Assembly: GCA_902619855.1 (NCBI GenBank)
Contig: CACNGE010000010.1
Coordinates: 1 to 44,111, forward strand
DNA length: 44,111 bases
Source: an uncultured Bacteroidota bacterium
GTDB lineage: Bacteria; Bacteroidota; Bacteroidia; Flavobacteriales; Flavobacteriaceae
Reading direction: 5' to 3'
Below, piece by piece: positions 26,154 through 35,825 of the stretch. How positions within the stretch are numbered: position 1 is the stretch's first letter; every line of letters begins with the position of its first letter. The position numbers were made by a program, and so were the translations under genes. Below the pieces are notes generated by a model. It saw only the letters and a program-made list of their open reading frames with translations. It made no database searches and was not told where the DNA came from.

Positions 26154-27667
26154 TTCATCAGGTGCTTTTTATCTTTCCAAGGAATATGCCTATTAAACAA
26201 TACAGCGTATTTAGAATAGCCGTTGTACGGCACCGCTTCATCTTTCCATGTTGCTACAAAATCATCATACAATTGACGCATATAATCTAATTTTTTACCA
26301 AATATTGGATTTGAAACCAAGTTCTGTAGTTCAAAAGCATCTTTAGACAAGTGGTAGAGCTCCTCTTTTGGCTCCATACCCTCGCCATAAAACCAGTACA
26401 AGTATTTGTAATTGTCAGAAACAATAGACAAAGAATGGGTTTGATTTTCTCCCCAGGTCTGAATAATTGCTTGATGGTCTTTGACCGTCGTATTTTGCTT
26501 ATTCATTATTTTTAAAAGACTCTTTCCATCCATGTGCTTTGGAATTTTCAAACCAGCAGCATCTAAAATTGTTGGTGCCATATCAATATTACCAACCAAT
26601 GCTTTACTTCTCCATTTTTTTCCCTCTGATTTGGTTCCTGGAGCATAAATTAACAAAGGACCTCTTGAAGCTTCTTCATATGGTAAGACTTTACCACCAA
26701 ATCCGTGAGCACCTGTGCTGTATCCATTATCTGTTGTATAAATGACAATGGTATTATCTGCAATCTCTTGCTTTTCCAATTCGTCTAAAATCATCCCAAC
26801 CGCAATATCAATTCCATAAATTAGCTGATAATATTTTGCCATAGAAGCATCAAACTTATCCTCATTCCAACGATTGCTTAATTTGTTATACTGTCGTCCT
26901 AATTTTGATTGAATTGGTAAATGTTCAGCATTTTGTTTTCCAAAATTAGCAGGACGCGTAAATGATATACCTTTATAAACATCGTTATAATTCGGGTCTG
27001 GATGCACAGGATTATGTGGTGCTTTAAAACTTATCGATAAGCAAAAAGGCTTATCATCATTTGCGTATTCTTTGATAAAATCTACAGAAGCTGCACCCAA
27101 GGCTTTTGAAACATGTGGAAATTCGTTAGCATATTCCACAAAATGCTTGTTCTTTTCAGTCTTATAATAGCCCTGACCATTCCAACCTTTCCACCAATCA
27201 AACTGATCTATTGGCATCACATCATCTGTATGATAACCCGCTTTATCAGTAGCGTTGGGCGTTACTGCAAAACCAAACTTACCTGCAAAACCTGTTGTGT
27301 AACCTGATTTTCTAAGAAGTACGGGGTACGACTCTTCAAACTTTTCTTGTGACAAAGGACCATGTGTAAAATTGCATCCCGTTTTATACTCATACATTCC
27401 TGTCATAATCTGAGCACGACTTGCCATACAAATTGCAGTTGTTGTATAATAATTATCAAAAATTACTCCTCTATCAGCTAAACGATCTATGTTTGGCGTA
27501 TGAATTTCTGTATTTCCCATGCAACCTAAAGCATCGTAACGTTGGTCATCTGTGAGTAAAAAAATGATGTTAGGGCGCTTGTCCTGATTTGATTTCTGAG
27601 CATTGATTAGTATTCCGCAAAACAGACATAGAATAATTACAGTGTGCTTTTTAAATGGAGATTTCAT
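26138..27667 (-). CDS. S1 family sulfatase 1 (last of seven)
   Basis: A 509-residue exported sulfatase; the signal peptide ends near GILINAQ (residue 24). Metal-binding LTDDQ (38-42), the active-site motif CMASR with Cys80 to be converted to formylglycine, and YTTDNGYSTGAHG are in place. The motif has Ala where the usual CXPXR has Pro, which FGE-type systems are known to tolerate in some sulfatases. KAPHNPVHPD supplies a substrate-pocket His. The C-terminal ELYHLSKDAFELQNL is the standard DUF4976-type ending. Its ATG overlaps the stop of sulfatase 2 by four bases (ATGA), which points to translational coupling. The sulfate position it removes cannot be read from the sequence. Confidence 0.92.
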   Translation of the reverse strand: MKSPFKKHTVIILCLFCGILINAQKSNQDKRPNIIFLLTDDQRYDALGCMGNTEIHTPNIDRLADRGVIFDNYYTTTAICMASRAQIMTGMYEYKTGCNFTHGPLSQEKFEESYPVLLRKSGYTTGFAGKFGFAVTPNATDKAGYHTDDVMPIDQFDWWKGWNGQGYYKTEKNKHFVEYANEFPHVSKALGAASVDFIKEYANDDKPFCLSISFKAPHNPVHPDPNYNDVYKGISFTRPANFGKQNAEHLPIQSKLGRQYNKLSNRWNEDKFDASMAKYYQLIYGIDIAVGMILDELEKQEIADNTIVIYTTDNGYSTGAHGFGGKVLPYEEASRGPLLIYAPGTKSEGKKWRSKALVGNIDMAPTILDAAGLKIPKHMDGKSLLKIMNKQNTTVKDHQAIIQTWGENQTHSLSIVSDNYKYLYWFYGEGMEPKEELYHLSKDAFELQNLVSNPIFGKKLDYMRQLYDDFVATWKDEAVPYNGYSKYAVLFNRHIPWKDKKHLMKTRKK

Positions 27668-29445
27668 GTGTTGTTGATTCCATTTATTAATTCAACTTCT
27701 AAAAAATAAGAAGGAATAATAATTCCTTCTTTAGAAAAAATCCATGTTTCTATATCTGCTGCCCCTTTTTCAATTTCCAACTCAAAAAAAACATTTGTAT
27801 CTGTCTCTCCAACAAAAGCTTCATATTCTTTGTTGTTAATGGATATTTTAGCATGTGTTGGTGTAAACGATTTACTTCTTTTGCCGTTCACTTTTTCGTT
27901 AAATGGCAAATTCGTGTACAAAGGAAAACGTGATAAAGTAAATTTATATGTTCCGGTTTGTACAAAAACTACTTTCCATGAACCAGATCCATTCGATAAT
28001 TTTTTTACATGTGATTGATTAAAAGCCGACTTTACCCATAAATCTTGTGTGGTTAATGTGATAGACTTTTTTTGTTCATCCCCAAGTATAAATCGAACAG
28101 CAGTCTCTCTTTCTTGTGCATTCTTTTGTAAAAAAATATTCAATTTATTTTCAAGACGTTGTACAATATCTGGATACATATCAATTAGATTATTTCTTTG
28201 CTCTCTGTCTTTTTTTACATTGTATAGTTCTTTTCTGTCAACCCATCTCCAGTCTCCTTCTGCTACACAAAATTTGTTTCTTTTAAAATTATCTGGTTTG
28301 TTGGGAGCTAGTTTAGAAAATACCAAAGTTCTATTTTCAGCAGCTTCACCATACAACAAATTTTTTATCGAATTTCCATCAAAATCCATTTTAGACTCAG
28401 ACTGTATATCACACAAATCTATCAACGTTGGAAACACATCCATCACGGATGTCAATTCGTCAATTTTTTGTCCGCCTTGTAACTTCCCACCTATCCATTT
28501 AATGTAAAAAAACAATCGATGTCCGCCTTCATATGAAGATCCTTTACCTCCTCTTTGTCCCATATTAAACCCTGAATTTAGTGCCCAACCATGTTTATCA
28601 AACTGAGACGCATAAGCTGCAGTTCCATCATCGGTTGTAAAAATAATAATGGTGTCATCCTCTAAATCGAGTTCTTTCAAAGTCTTTGTTAATCGCCCAA
28701 AATTTTCATCTAAATTCTGAATCATGCCATAAAAAATAGCTTGGTTTTTATCGTGTCCATTTTCTAAAAAAGGTTTTGAATATTTTTCTTCAACAATTCT
28801 TGGTAAGTGTGCAATATTGGGTGCCAAATAGATAAAAAAAGGTTCTTGTGCTACTTTACATTCTTTGATAAACCTGATGGTTTCATCAAAAAATACGTCA
28901 GTACAATAACCTTTGTATTGCTGTGGTTTCCCATTGTGATAATAGACATCATCAAAATAGTCGTTACCCCAATAATCTGATACTTGACCAATTCCGCCAC
29001 AATTAAGATTTACTGCTTCCTCAAAACCCTGATCTATCGATCTAAAAGGCCACACATCTCCCAAATGCCATTTGCCAAAACTACCTGTTCTATAACCATT
29101 TGTTTGAAAAACCTCTGCGACAGTAATTTCTTCTGGGCGCATATTACTTCTACCTAAACTTGTTCTCCAAGCGCCAGTTCTAAGCGAATATTTTCCAGTC
29201 ATCAAACTTGCTCTTGAGGGAGTACACAATAAGTCTTGATGAAAATTGGTTAAAAGAACTGACTCTTCACTAAGCTTATCAATATTGGGTGTTTTTAGCC
29301 AAGGATTACCTAAGTTTCCTAAATTATTGCCCATGTCATCTGTCATAATGATAATTACATTGGGTTTGGTCTTTTGAGCAAAACTATGGGGAGTAGTCAA
29401 AAAACAGTAAACCATAAAAATTAATGAAAGTTTATAAAGCTTCAT
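27664..29445 (-). CDS. S1 family sulfatase 2, with C-terminal beta domain, diverged metal site
   Basis: A 593-residue sulfatase from ATG at 29445, which gives a clean signal peptide (MKLYKLSLIFMVYCFLTTPHSFAQ). An ATG at 29469, directly after the upstream stop, would add eight residues. MTDDM and CTPSR (Cys74) are intact. The second metal-ligand pair reads TTDDG (Asp272-Asp273), where most S1 sulfatases, including sulfatases 1 and 3-6 here, have Asp-Asn. A domain of about 130 residues follows the sulfatase core (GTYKFTLSRFPLY ...). Blocks such as GGIGQVSDYWGNDYFDD and QQYKGYCTDV are shared with sulfatase 3, so the two look like tandem duplicates. Expected location is the periplasm. Confidence 0.9.
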   Translation of the reverse strand: MKLYKLSLIFMVYCFLTTPHSFAQKTKPNVIIIMTDDMGNNLGNLGNPWLKTPNIDKLSEESVLLTNFHQDLLCTPSRASLMTGKYSLRTGAWRTSLGRSNMRPEEITVAEVFQTNGYRTGSFGKWHLGDVWPFRSIDQGFEEAVNLNCGGIGQVSDYWGNDYFDDVYYHNGKPQQYKGYCTDVFFDETIRFIKECKVAQEPFFIYLAPNIAHLPRIVEEKYSKPFLENGHDKNQAIFYGMIQNLDENFGRLTKTLKELDLEDDTIIIFTTDDGTAAYASQFDKHGWALNSGFNMGQRGGKGSSYEGGHRLFFYIKWIGGKLQGGQKIDELTSVMDVFPTLIDLCDIQSESKMDFDGNSIKNLLYGEAAENRTLVFSKLAPNKPDNFKRNKFCVAEGDWRWVDRKELYNVKKDREQRNNLIDMYPDIVQRLENKLNIFLQKNAQERETAVRFILGDEQKKSITLTTQDLWVKSAFNQSHVKKLSNGSGSWKVVFVQTGTYKFTLSRFPLYTNLPFNEKVNGKRSKSFTPTHAKISINNKEYEAFVGETDTNVFFELEIEKGAADIETWIFSKEGIIIPSYFLEVELINGINNT

Positions 29446-29469
29446 TTGTAGATATTGAAAAGTTATCAT

Positions 29470-31269
29470 TTATTTCTTCAAGATTTTGATATAATAAGCT
29501 CCCATATTGATTTGTTCTCCCTCAAACCATGATTGAAAATGTTGCCCTTCACCAGACTTTAATTTGATTTTAAAACTGACTTTAAAATCATCTTTTCTTA
29601 CTTTTTTCTCGAAAGACTGTTCTCCAAATTTAATCTTTGCTTTTGTAATTGCTAAAACCTCTCCCCTTTTACTTTCACCAACGCTTGTTCCTGCAATTGC
29701 TGGTCTTTCTATTTTTCCTGACGAAATAGGATGCTGTAAATGCAATGGCCATCTACTCAAAGTAATTTCATATTCACCTGTTTCTTCTACATCTAAAACC
29801 CAAAATCCGTTTTCTTGAATTCCGGCTCTAACATGTCTTTGATGCCATGGAACTTGTGATTCTGAATGCCAATCGTGACTTGTAATGTGCACTGGGTTCT
29901 GAATTTTTGAGCCAATTATGATTCCTGTATACTCATCAAACCTTTCCGAAACATCTGTCCACCAAACTTCATAAACCTCTCTGTATTGGTCTACTATTTC
30001 TGGATGTTGTTCTGCTATATCGTTTTGTTGTGAAGGATCGTCAATAATATTGTATAACTCGGTTCCATTTACCAATCGATATTTATCAGACATGACAGCA
30101 CTTTTACGCCATTTTACAGGATGATGTAAGCGCTGAGAATCTGTAATCAAAATCCTGTCACTCCATCGATGGGATTCATTATTGAACAGTGGAACTAAAC
30201 TTTTCCCATCAAATAAAGTTTGATCTTTATCTTCAAGATTACATAAATCAATTAGTGTTGGCAAAACATCAATATGAGATGTAATTTGTGAAATATCTTT
30301 ACCGGCTTCTATATTACCATTTTTCCAACGAATAAAGAAAGGTACTCGGTGTCCGCCATCATACTCGCTGCTTTTCTTACCTCGCATTTCAGCATTATAT
30401 GGGTTTATTTTTTTAGATTTATGCTCACCCACGGCAGAACCGTTATCAGTGATAAAAATGAGTATAGTATTGTCTGCAATCTTTAAGTCTTCCAGTTTAT
30501 TCATTAGCAATCCAATATTATCATCAATATTGGTAATCATTCCATAAAATTCTTTACTAGGTACATTGGGTAAACCACTGTAAAGATCACTATATGTGTC
30601 ATTTACATAAAAAGGACTATGAGGTGCGTTTGTGGATATATAACAAAAAAATGGTTGATTTTTTTGATTTTCGATGTAATTCATGGCTTCCTCAAACCAA
30701 ACATCGGTACAATAGCCTTTATATTTTTTAGGCTTCCCGTTGTACAGATATGTATCGTCATAATAATCGTTATCAAAAAAATCTGGAACTTGCCCAATTC
30801 CCCCAGCACCATGAACCAAAGTTTCTTGAAAACCTCTATCTTGAGGTCTGTATGGATAATTATCTCCTAAATGCCATTTGCCGAAAATAGCAGTGCTATA
30901 GTTGTTTTCAGCAAAGATATTAGCAATGGTTTTTTCATCCTTTCTTAATAATGAACGACCACCTATAGTGTGCCAAACGCCGGTTCTGTTTGCATAATGG
31001 CCTGTCATTAAAGCTGCCCTTGTAGGAGAGCATGTTGGACTTACATGAAAGTTTGTAAAACGGGTACTCGCTTCATGTAACTTATCTAAATTCGGAGTTT
31101 TGATAATTGGATTTCCGTGGCAAGCCAAATCGCCATAACCTTGGTCATCTGTTATAATGATGATGACATTTGGAGGCGAATTTTGAGCAAATGTACTTTT
31201 AGAAAAAATACATAAAATTGACAATAAAAAAACACCAAAACTAAAATCTCTCTTACACTGGATTTGCAT
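29470..31269 (-). CDS. S1 family sulfatase 3, paralogue of sulfatase 2
   Basis: A 599-residue exported sulfatase; the signal peptide ends near KSTFAQ (residue 29). ITDDQGYGD, CSPTR (Cys80), NAPHSPFY and FITDNGSAVGEH form a canonical active site. The C-terminal extension after about residue 460 (ESQVPWHQRHVRAG ... YEITLSRWPLHLQHP) resembles the tail of sulfatase 2 and is absent from the other five. Shared inner blocks (GGIGQVPDFFDNDYYDD, KKYKGYCTDVWFEE) support duplication. The Asp-Asn metal pair is kept here, so this copy is the likelier one to have the ancestral activity. It begins two bases after the sulfatase 4 stop codon. Confidence 0.92.
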   Translation of the reverse strand: MQIQCKRDFSFGVFLLSILCIFSKSTFAQNSPPNVIIIITDDQGYGDLACHGNPIIKTPNLDKLHEASTRFTNFHVSPTCSPTRAALMTGHYANRTGVWHTIGGRSLLRKDEKTIANIFAENNYSTAIFGKWHLGDNYPYRPQDRGFQETLVHGAGGIGQVPDFFDNDYYDDTYLYNGKPKKYKGYCTDVWFEEAMNYIENQKNQPFFCYISTNAPHSPFYVNDTYSDLYSGLPNVPSKEFYGMITNIDDNIGLLMNKLEDLKIADNTILIFITDNGSAVGEHKSKKINPYNAEMRGKKSSEYDGGHRVPFFIRWKNGNIEAGKDISQITSHIDVLPTLIDLCNLEDKDQTLFDGKSLVPLFNNESHRWSDRILITDSQRLHHPVKWRKSAVMSDKYRLVNGTELYNIIDDPSQQNDIAEQHPEIVDQYREVYEVWWTDVSERFDEYTGIIIGSKIQNPVHITSHDWHSESQVPWHQRHVRAGIQENGFWVLDVEETGEYEITLSRWPLHLQHPISSGKIERPAIAGTSVGESKRGEVLAITKAKIKFGEQSFEKKVRKDDFKVSFKIKLKSGEGQHFQSWFEGEQINMGAYYIKILKK

Positions 31270-31271
31270 AC

Positions 31272-32843
31272 TTAATTGATTTTTAAATAAGATTCAAAAT
31301 GGCTCACATTTTTCCACCCTTTAGGCGTTGGATCATTCTTTTGTGATTTCCCAACTGTACTCCGCCCCTCATTAATGAATTTTGCCATAAGTTTTTTTAG
31401 ATCTTCTACAATATCAATATGTTGAGCAGCCACGTTGGTGCTTTCAATAGCATCTGTTTCCATATTAAATAATTGTATCTCGCCAGGATTGATTAAAGGT
31501 TTGTCTTTAGGGTCTACTCTTCTACTTCCAGCATTTTCATGAAAAATCAGTTTCCATTTCCCTTTACGAATGGCAAAAAAACCAGCATCGGAATGATGTA
31601 CGATTCCACCTCTGTCAATATCATTTTTATCCTCTCCTGACAACACAGGAAGAAAACTTACACTATCTTCTCCTATATTTTCTGGTAAAATATCATCAAA
31701 CAAATGAGCTACTGTAGCGATAAAATCTGTAGTACAAGTCAGATAATCTGTTTCGAAAGAGTCTTTGATTATTTTTGGCCACTTAACAATAAACGGAACT
31801 CGATGTCCGCCTTCATAAAGAGTTCCTTTTAAACCTCTGTAAATATAACTTGAAAAATGCCCCTGCTCTTGCATTGTTTTGAGTTTAGCCTGAGGTGACA
31901 CTCCATTGTCTGATGTGAAAATGATAATAGTGTTCTCTGTAATTCCTAAGGATTCAACAGCCCCAATTATTTGTCCAACCGTATTGTCTACATCCATACA
32001 AAAATCAGCATGAAGCGATAACTTGCTCTTTCCTATAAATTTACTACTTGGCGCAATCGGAGAATGAGGGGCATTTAGTGGTAAATACAAGAAAAAAGGT
32101 TTATCTGGGGATTGCTTTTTTATTCTATTCATCCAACCAATGGCTTTATTGGTTAAAGTTTGAAGAACCTCATCACGTTTAAAATTTAAATCTAACCATC
32201 CAGGCTTTCCAGCTCCAAAACCTAGAATATTTTTGATTTCATTGCTGTCTTTTATCAGTTTTAAATTATCACCTAATAATTTATCATTCTCAATATATGC
32301 ATGGGGACTCATATTTAAAGAAGCAGAAATTCCGTAATAATAATCAAATCCTAAAGAGGTAGGACCGTTTTGAATAGAAGTTTGTGTATTTAAATTTGTC
32401 CCAAACTTATCAACCTTTCCTGGGTATGTATAATGCCAATCCATCCCCAAATGCCATTTTCCAACAACTGCAGTGGAATATCCTTTCATTTTTAAATATC
32501 GAGCTACAGTTGTTCTTTTGGTATCTATTAAATGTTCCGTGAGACCATGCGTAACCCCTTGCTTTAAATGTGTTCTCCACGAATATCTTCCAGTAAGAAT
32601 CCCATATCTTGTAGGAGTACAAACAGAAGAGCTTGTATGCGCATCTGTGAACTTAACCCCCTCACGAACCATTTGATCGATATGGGGTGTTGGGAATTTA
32701 GCATCATTATTATATGCTTTAACATCGCCAATACCCATATCGTCTGCTAAAATATAAATGATATTGGGCGTATCGTATTCTTGTGTAAATAAAGGCGTTA
32801 CACTTATGAAAAAAGGAAATAACAATAGCATTTTGAGTTTCAT
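31272..32843 (-). CDS. S1 family sulfatase 4
   Basis: A 523-residue exported sulfatase with a signal peptide ending at PLFTQ (residue 21). ILADDMGIGDVKAYN, SSVCTPTRYGILTGRY (Cys75), LPLNAPHSPIAPSSKF and FTSDNGVSPQAK are the canonical S1 blocks, and LYEGGHRVPFIVKWP places it with the arylsulfatase-A-like group. It keeps the standard length of the family with no added domain. The ATG overlaps the stop of sulfatase 5 by four bases (ATGA). Activation would need the formylglycine-generating enzyme encoded at 691-1779. Substrate position is unknown. Confidence 0.92.
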   Translation of the reverse strand: MKLKMLLLFPFFISVTPLFTQEYDTPNIIYILADDMGIGDVKAYNNDAKFPTPHIDQMVREGVKFTDAHTSSSVCTPTRYGILTGRYSWRTHLKQGVTHGLTEHLIDTKRTTVARYLKMKGYSTAVVGKWHLGMDWHYTYPGKVDKFGTNLNTQTSIQNGPTSLGFDYYYGISASLNMSPHAYIENDKLLGDNLKLIKDSNEIKNILGFGAGKPGWLDLNFKRDEVLQTLTNKAIGWMNRIKKQSPDKPFFLYLPLNAPHSPIAPSSKFIGKSKLSLHADFCMDVDNTVGQIIGAVESLGITENTIIIFTSDNGVSPQAKLKTMQEQGHFSSYIYRGLKGTLYEGGHRVPFIVKWPKIIKDSFETDYLTCTTDFIATVAHLFDDILPENIGEDSVSFLPVLSGEDKNDIDRGGIVHHSDAGFFAIRKGKWKLIFHENAGSRRVDPKDKPLINPGEIQLFNMETDAIESTNVAAQHIDIVEDLKKLMAKFINEGRSTVGKSQKNDPTPKGWKNVSHFESYLKIN

Positions 32844-34249
32844 TTGTGTTGCAGTTTGTCAATACCTCGCCATTGATTTACAGGGGTAAAATCAGTAGAG
32901 TAATCTGCTCCTGCATGACTTTTTTTACAAGAAAAATTCCATTGTATGATACGATTGCTAATCTCTTTCGCCTTTTCTGAATATTGACTAACGAGGTTGT
33001 ACTCTTCAAATCTGTCCTCATGTAAATTATAAATTTCAACAATATCCCCATCTCTATAAATATATTTTAGATCCCTTTCAATCCATGCTACATTTCCTTT
33101 GTGCATGAATGGTAAAGGTTGTGATCTAGATGTTTCTCTGCCTTCAATCATTGGCAAAAGCGAAACTCCATCTACAGGTCTATCTTTAGGGAAAGAAATA
33201 TTCAATAAATCAACAATCGTAGGTAAGTAATCTAAAGTACTGCTCACAAAATTGGTTGTTGATTTTGGAGTTATTTTCTTTGGCCATTTTACAAATGCTG
33301 GTACTCCGATACCCCCTGAATACAAACTTCGCTTTCTACCCTTTAAACCTCCTGTAGATCCTAGTATATTATCAGAAATTTCTTTGCCTTCAGGACCATT
33401 ATCACTACAAAACCAGATTATTGTTTTTTCATCAACTTGCAGGTTTTCTAAAAGAGCTTGTAATCTTCCTATTTGGTCGTCCATTGCTGTGATAGCTCCA
33501 TAATAATTTTGCTTTCGTTCAGAATATTCGGCATACATAATCTTATATTCTATTGATGCTCTTACAGGTTCGTGGGGTGTATGAAACCAAATGACAGAAA
33601 GAAAAGGCTGCTTATTCTCTACCGCTTTTACTATAAACGGAACAACACGATCCATAATGACTTTAGAATCATCACCATTAAGATTTTCGGTAGCAACGAC
33701 TTGATTGTGATAGTAAGGATTATTATAATAGCGTTTTCCGACTGACGGATTGTATGTTGACACAGCAGATTCAGTAACAAAAGATTCGTCGTAATTATGT
33801 TCCCAAGGTGGCGCATAATTTTCAGCAGGTCTTCGTTTTTCCCCTTTTGCTGATATTTCTTTGTTTAAGGTTCCTAAATGCCACTTGCCAAAGTGCCCTG
33901 TGGTATAACCCTGCTCTTTTAATAGCTGCTGTAATGTGATTTCCTCTTTGGGCAAATGACCAACGTTAGCTGAAAAAATTCCATATCTGCTGTAATGTCT
34001 GCCGGTTAATACTGTTCCCCTAGTTGGTGAACAAACTGGTCCCCCAGCATAAAAATTGGTAAAGATCAACCCATCATGAGCCAAAGCATCCATGTGTGGT
34101 GTTTTAATGATGGCGTTTCCATTAAACCCAACATCTCCGTAACCGAGGTCGTCAGCCATGATGAGAATAATATTTGGCTGATCTTGAGAAAATCCTATTA
34201 AAGTAGAAAGCAGAAATAATACAAAATAAAGATGCTTAAAAAATTGCAT
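32840..34249 (-). CDS. S1 family sulfatase 5
   Basis: A 469-residue exported sulfatase, the shortest of the seven. The signal peptide is MQFFKHLYFVLFLLSTLIGFSQ. IMADDLGYGDVGFNG, VCSPTRGTVLTGRHY (Cys73), WFHTPHEPV and WFCSDNGPEGKEI make a complete active site, followed by GLKGRKRSLYSGGIGVPAFVKWP. The region ends with a short IYNLHEDRFEEYNLVSQ segment. A 69-base gap separates it from sulfatase 6; I saw no strong hairpin there. It is probably periplasmic and exo-acting like other S1 PUL sulfatases, which is family knowledge rather than evidence from this sequence. Confidence 0.92.
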   Translation of the reverse strand: MQFFKHLYFVLFLLSTLIGFSQDQPNIILIMADDLGYGDVGFNGNAIIKTPHMDALAHDGLIFTNFYAGGPVCSPTRGTVLTGRHYSRYGIFSANVGHLPKEEITLQQLLKEQGYTTGHFGKWHLGTLNKEISAKGEKRRPAENYAPPWEHNYDESFVTESAVSTYNPSVGKRYYNNPYYHNQVVATENLNGDDSKVIMDRVVPFIVKAVENKQPFLSVIWFHTPHEPVRASIEYKIMYAEYSERKQNYYGAITAMDDQIGRLQALLENLQVDEKTIIWFCSDNGPEGKEISDNILGSTGGLKGRKRSLYSGGIGVPAFVKWPKKITPKSTTNFVSSTLDYLPTIVDLLNISFPKDRPVDGVSLLPMIEGRETSRSQPLPFMHKGNVAWIERDLKYIYRDGDIVEIYNLHEDRFEEYNLVSQYSEKAKEISNRIIQWNFSCKKSHAGADYSTDFTPVNQWRGIDKLQHK

Positions 34250-34318
34250 ACGTCGTTAAGTTTCATAGTGAGAAAGAAAAAGATAAGTTTGAAGCCACCA
34301 GTGAGTTAAAGTTATAAT

Positions 34319-35809
34319 TTATAGATCTTTGCCAGTGTAATCTAATGGCAGTCCTTTTTCTTTTCTTTTTGTTACCCAAGATTTAATTACATTTACTCCC
34401 CAATCCGACTGGTCTAATTTTACTTTGTCTCCATTTTCATTAATACATTCTTGCAACAAAGCTGTCATTTTTACAAGTTCATCTGCGTATTTGGGGTCAT
34501 ATACCAAATTGTTCATTTCTAGTGGATCATTTTTGATGTCAAATAATTGTGTTGTTTGCCATCCATCAACTAGATATTTAATCAGTTTCCAATCTTTAGT
34601 GCGAACACCCCTTTGAAAGTTCTTGTATAAATAGAAAACGTTTTCTCTTACTGTCTCGTAAGGATTATCAAGAATAGGTTTTAAACTTTTAGCATCAATA
34701 TTTGTTGAAGTTTCAATCCCTACCAAATCAGCAATGGTTGGAAACAAGTCATGTAGATAAACTAAACTTTCTGTTCGTACTCCTTTTTTTATTCCTGGTC
34801 CTGAAATTATTAAGGGTACTCTAATGCTATGATCATATAAATTTTGCTTTCCGATAAGACCATGTTGTCCAACTGCTAAGCCGTTATCGCTGGCAAATAT
34901 GATAATAGTGTTATCGTATTTTCCACTTTTTTCTAAAGCATCTAATATTTTACCAATATTATCATCAACTTCAGATATCATTGCGTAGTATGATGCCAAC
35001 TCGCCTAATACGGCTTCTTCTGTTCTGGGGTATGGAAGAAGATTTTCGTCCCTGATAATCAACTCTCCATTATCAAATGGGTGGATTGGCTGAAAGTTTT
35101 CTGGTATCGAAATTTTTTCTGTATTAAACATTTCCTCATACTCTTTTGGGGCCATTCTTGGATCGTGAGGAGATGTAAAAGATACAAAAGCAAAGAATGG
35201 TTTGTCTCCACTGTAATTTTCAAGAAAATCTACCGTCGCCTCTCTAAACAATACACTTGAAAATTTATCTTCAAATCTTCTATTTCTTTTAAGGTATTCG
35301 CCAGATGGGTCAAAATCGTGTAAAGGAACCCTTAGGTGATTGCTCATCCCCCCTAAAAAAATATTTGATCCATGCGTGAATGACCTAGCATATGAATCTC
35401 TATTGTTATGCCATTTCCCAGTTCCAAAAGTCACATATCCAGCTTCTTTTAATAACTGAGGCATAGTTTCGTCTTCAGAAGTTAACGCTCCTTGATTATT
35501 AAACTTCTGAACATTCTTTCCTGTCATCATCATTGCTCGACTAGGCATACATATAGCACCAGTATTACCACCCATAATATGCGCATGGGTAAAAGTAGTA
35601 CCCTCGCTAACTAATCTATCCATATTAGGTGTTGATACTTCTTTATTACCTAAAGCATTGATAGTATTAAAGCTCTGATCATCTGATAATAATAATAATA
35701 TGTTTGGTTGCTTTATCTTTGCTTCTTCTCCTACTTTAGTACTTCTACAACTTATCACCACTAATGATAACAAAGTAAAAATGACCCAATTGTTCTTATA
35801 TTTTTTCAC
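34319..35809 (-). CDS. S1 family sulfatase 6, lipoprotein, GTG start
   Basis: A 496-residue lipoprotein sulfatase; lipidation is expected at Cys21 (LSLVVISC). The start codon is GTG at 35809, since no ATG precedes the signal sequence. LSDDQSFNTINALGNKEV, AICMPSRAMMMTGK (Cys87), SFTSPHDPRMAP and FASDNGLAVGQHGLIGKQNLYDHSIRVPL resemble the choline/iduronate-sulfatase-like branch, unlike the arylsulfatase-A-like sulfatases 2-5. TTQLFDIKNDPLEMNNL is the DUF4976-type tail. Membrane anchoring separates it physically from the soluble sulfatases and may place it near the SusCD importer. Confidence 0.92.
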   Translation of the reverse strand: MKKYKNNWVIFTLLSLVVISCRSTKVGEEAKIKQPNILLLLSDDQSFNTINALGNKEVSTPNMDRLVSEGTTFTHAHIMGGNTGAICMPSRAMMMTGKNVQKFNNQGALTSEDETMPQLLKEAGYVTFGTGKWHNNRDSYARSFTHGSNIFLGGMSNHLRVPLHDFDPSGEYLKRNRRFEDKFSSVLFREATVDFLENYSGDKPFFAFVSFTSPHDPRMAPKEYEEMFNTEKISIPENFQPIHPFDNGELIIRDENLLPYPRTEEAVLGELASYYAMISEVDDNIGKILDALEKSGKYDNTIIIFASDNGLAVGQHGLIGKQNLYDHSIRVPLIISGPGIKKGVRTESLVYLHDLFPTIADLVGIETSTNIDAKSLKPILDNPYETVRENVFYLYKNFQRGVRTKDWKLIKYLVDGWQTTQLFDIKNDPLEMNNLVYDPKYADELVKMTALLQECINENGDKVKLDQSDWGVNVIKSWVTKRKEKGLPLDYTGKDL

Positions 35810-35825
35810 TTTTATAGCGTAAATT

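Noticed and set aside
28049-28507. A 152-codon open frame on the plus strand opposite sulfatase 2
   Set aside because: It lies wholly inside a well-supported sulfatase gene on the other strand, has low-complexity content and no recognisable motif, so it is a shadow frame.
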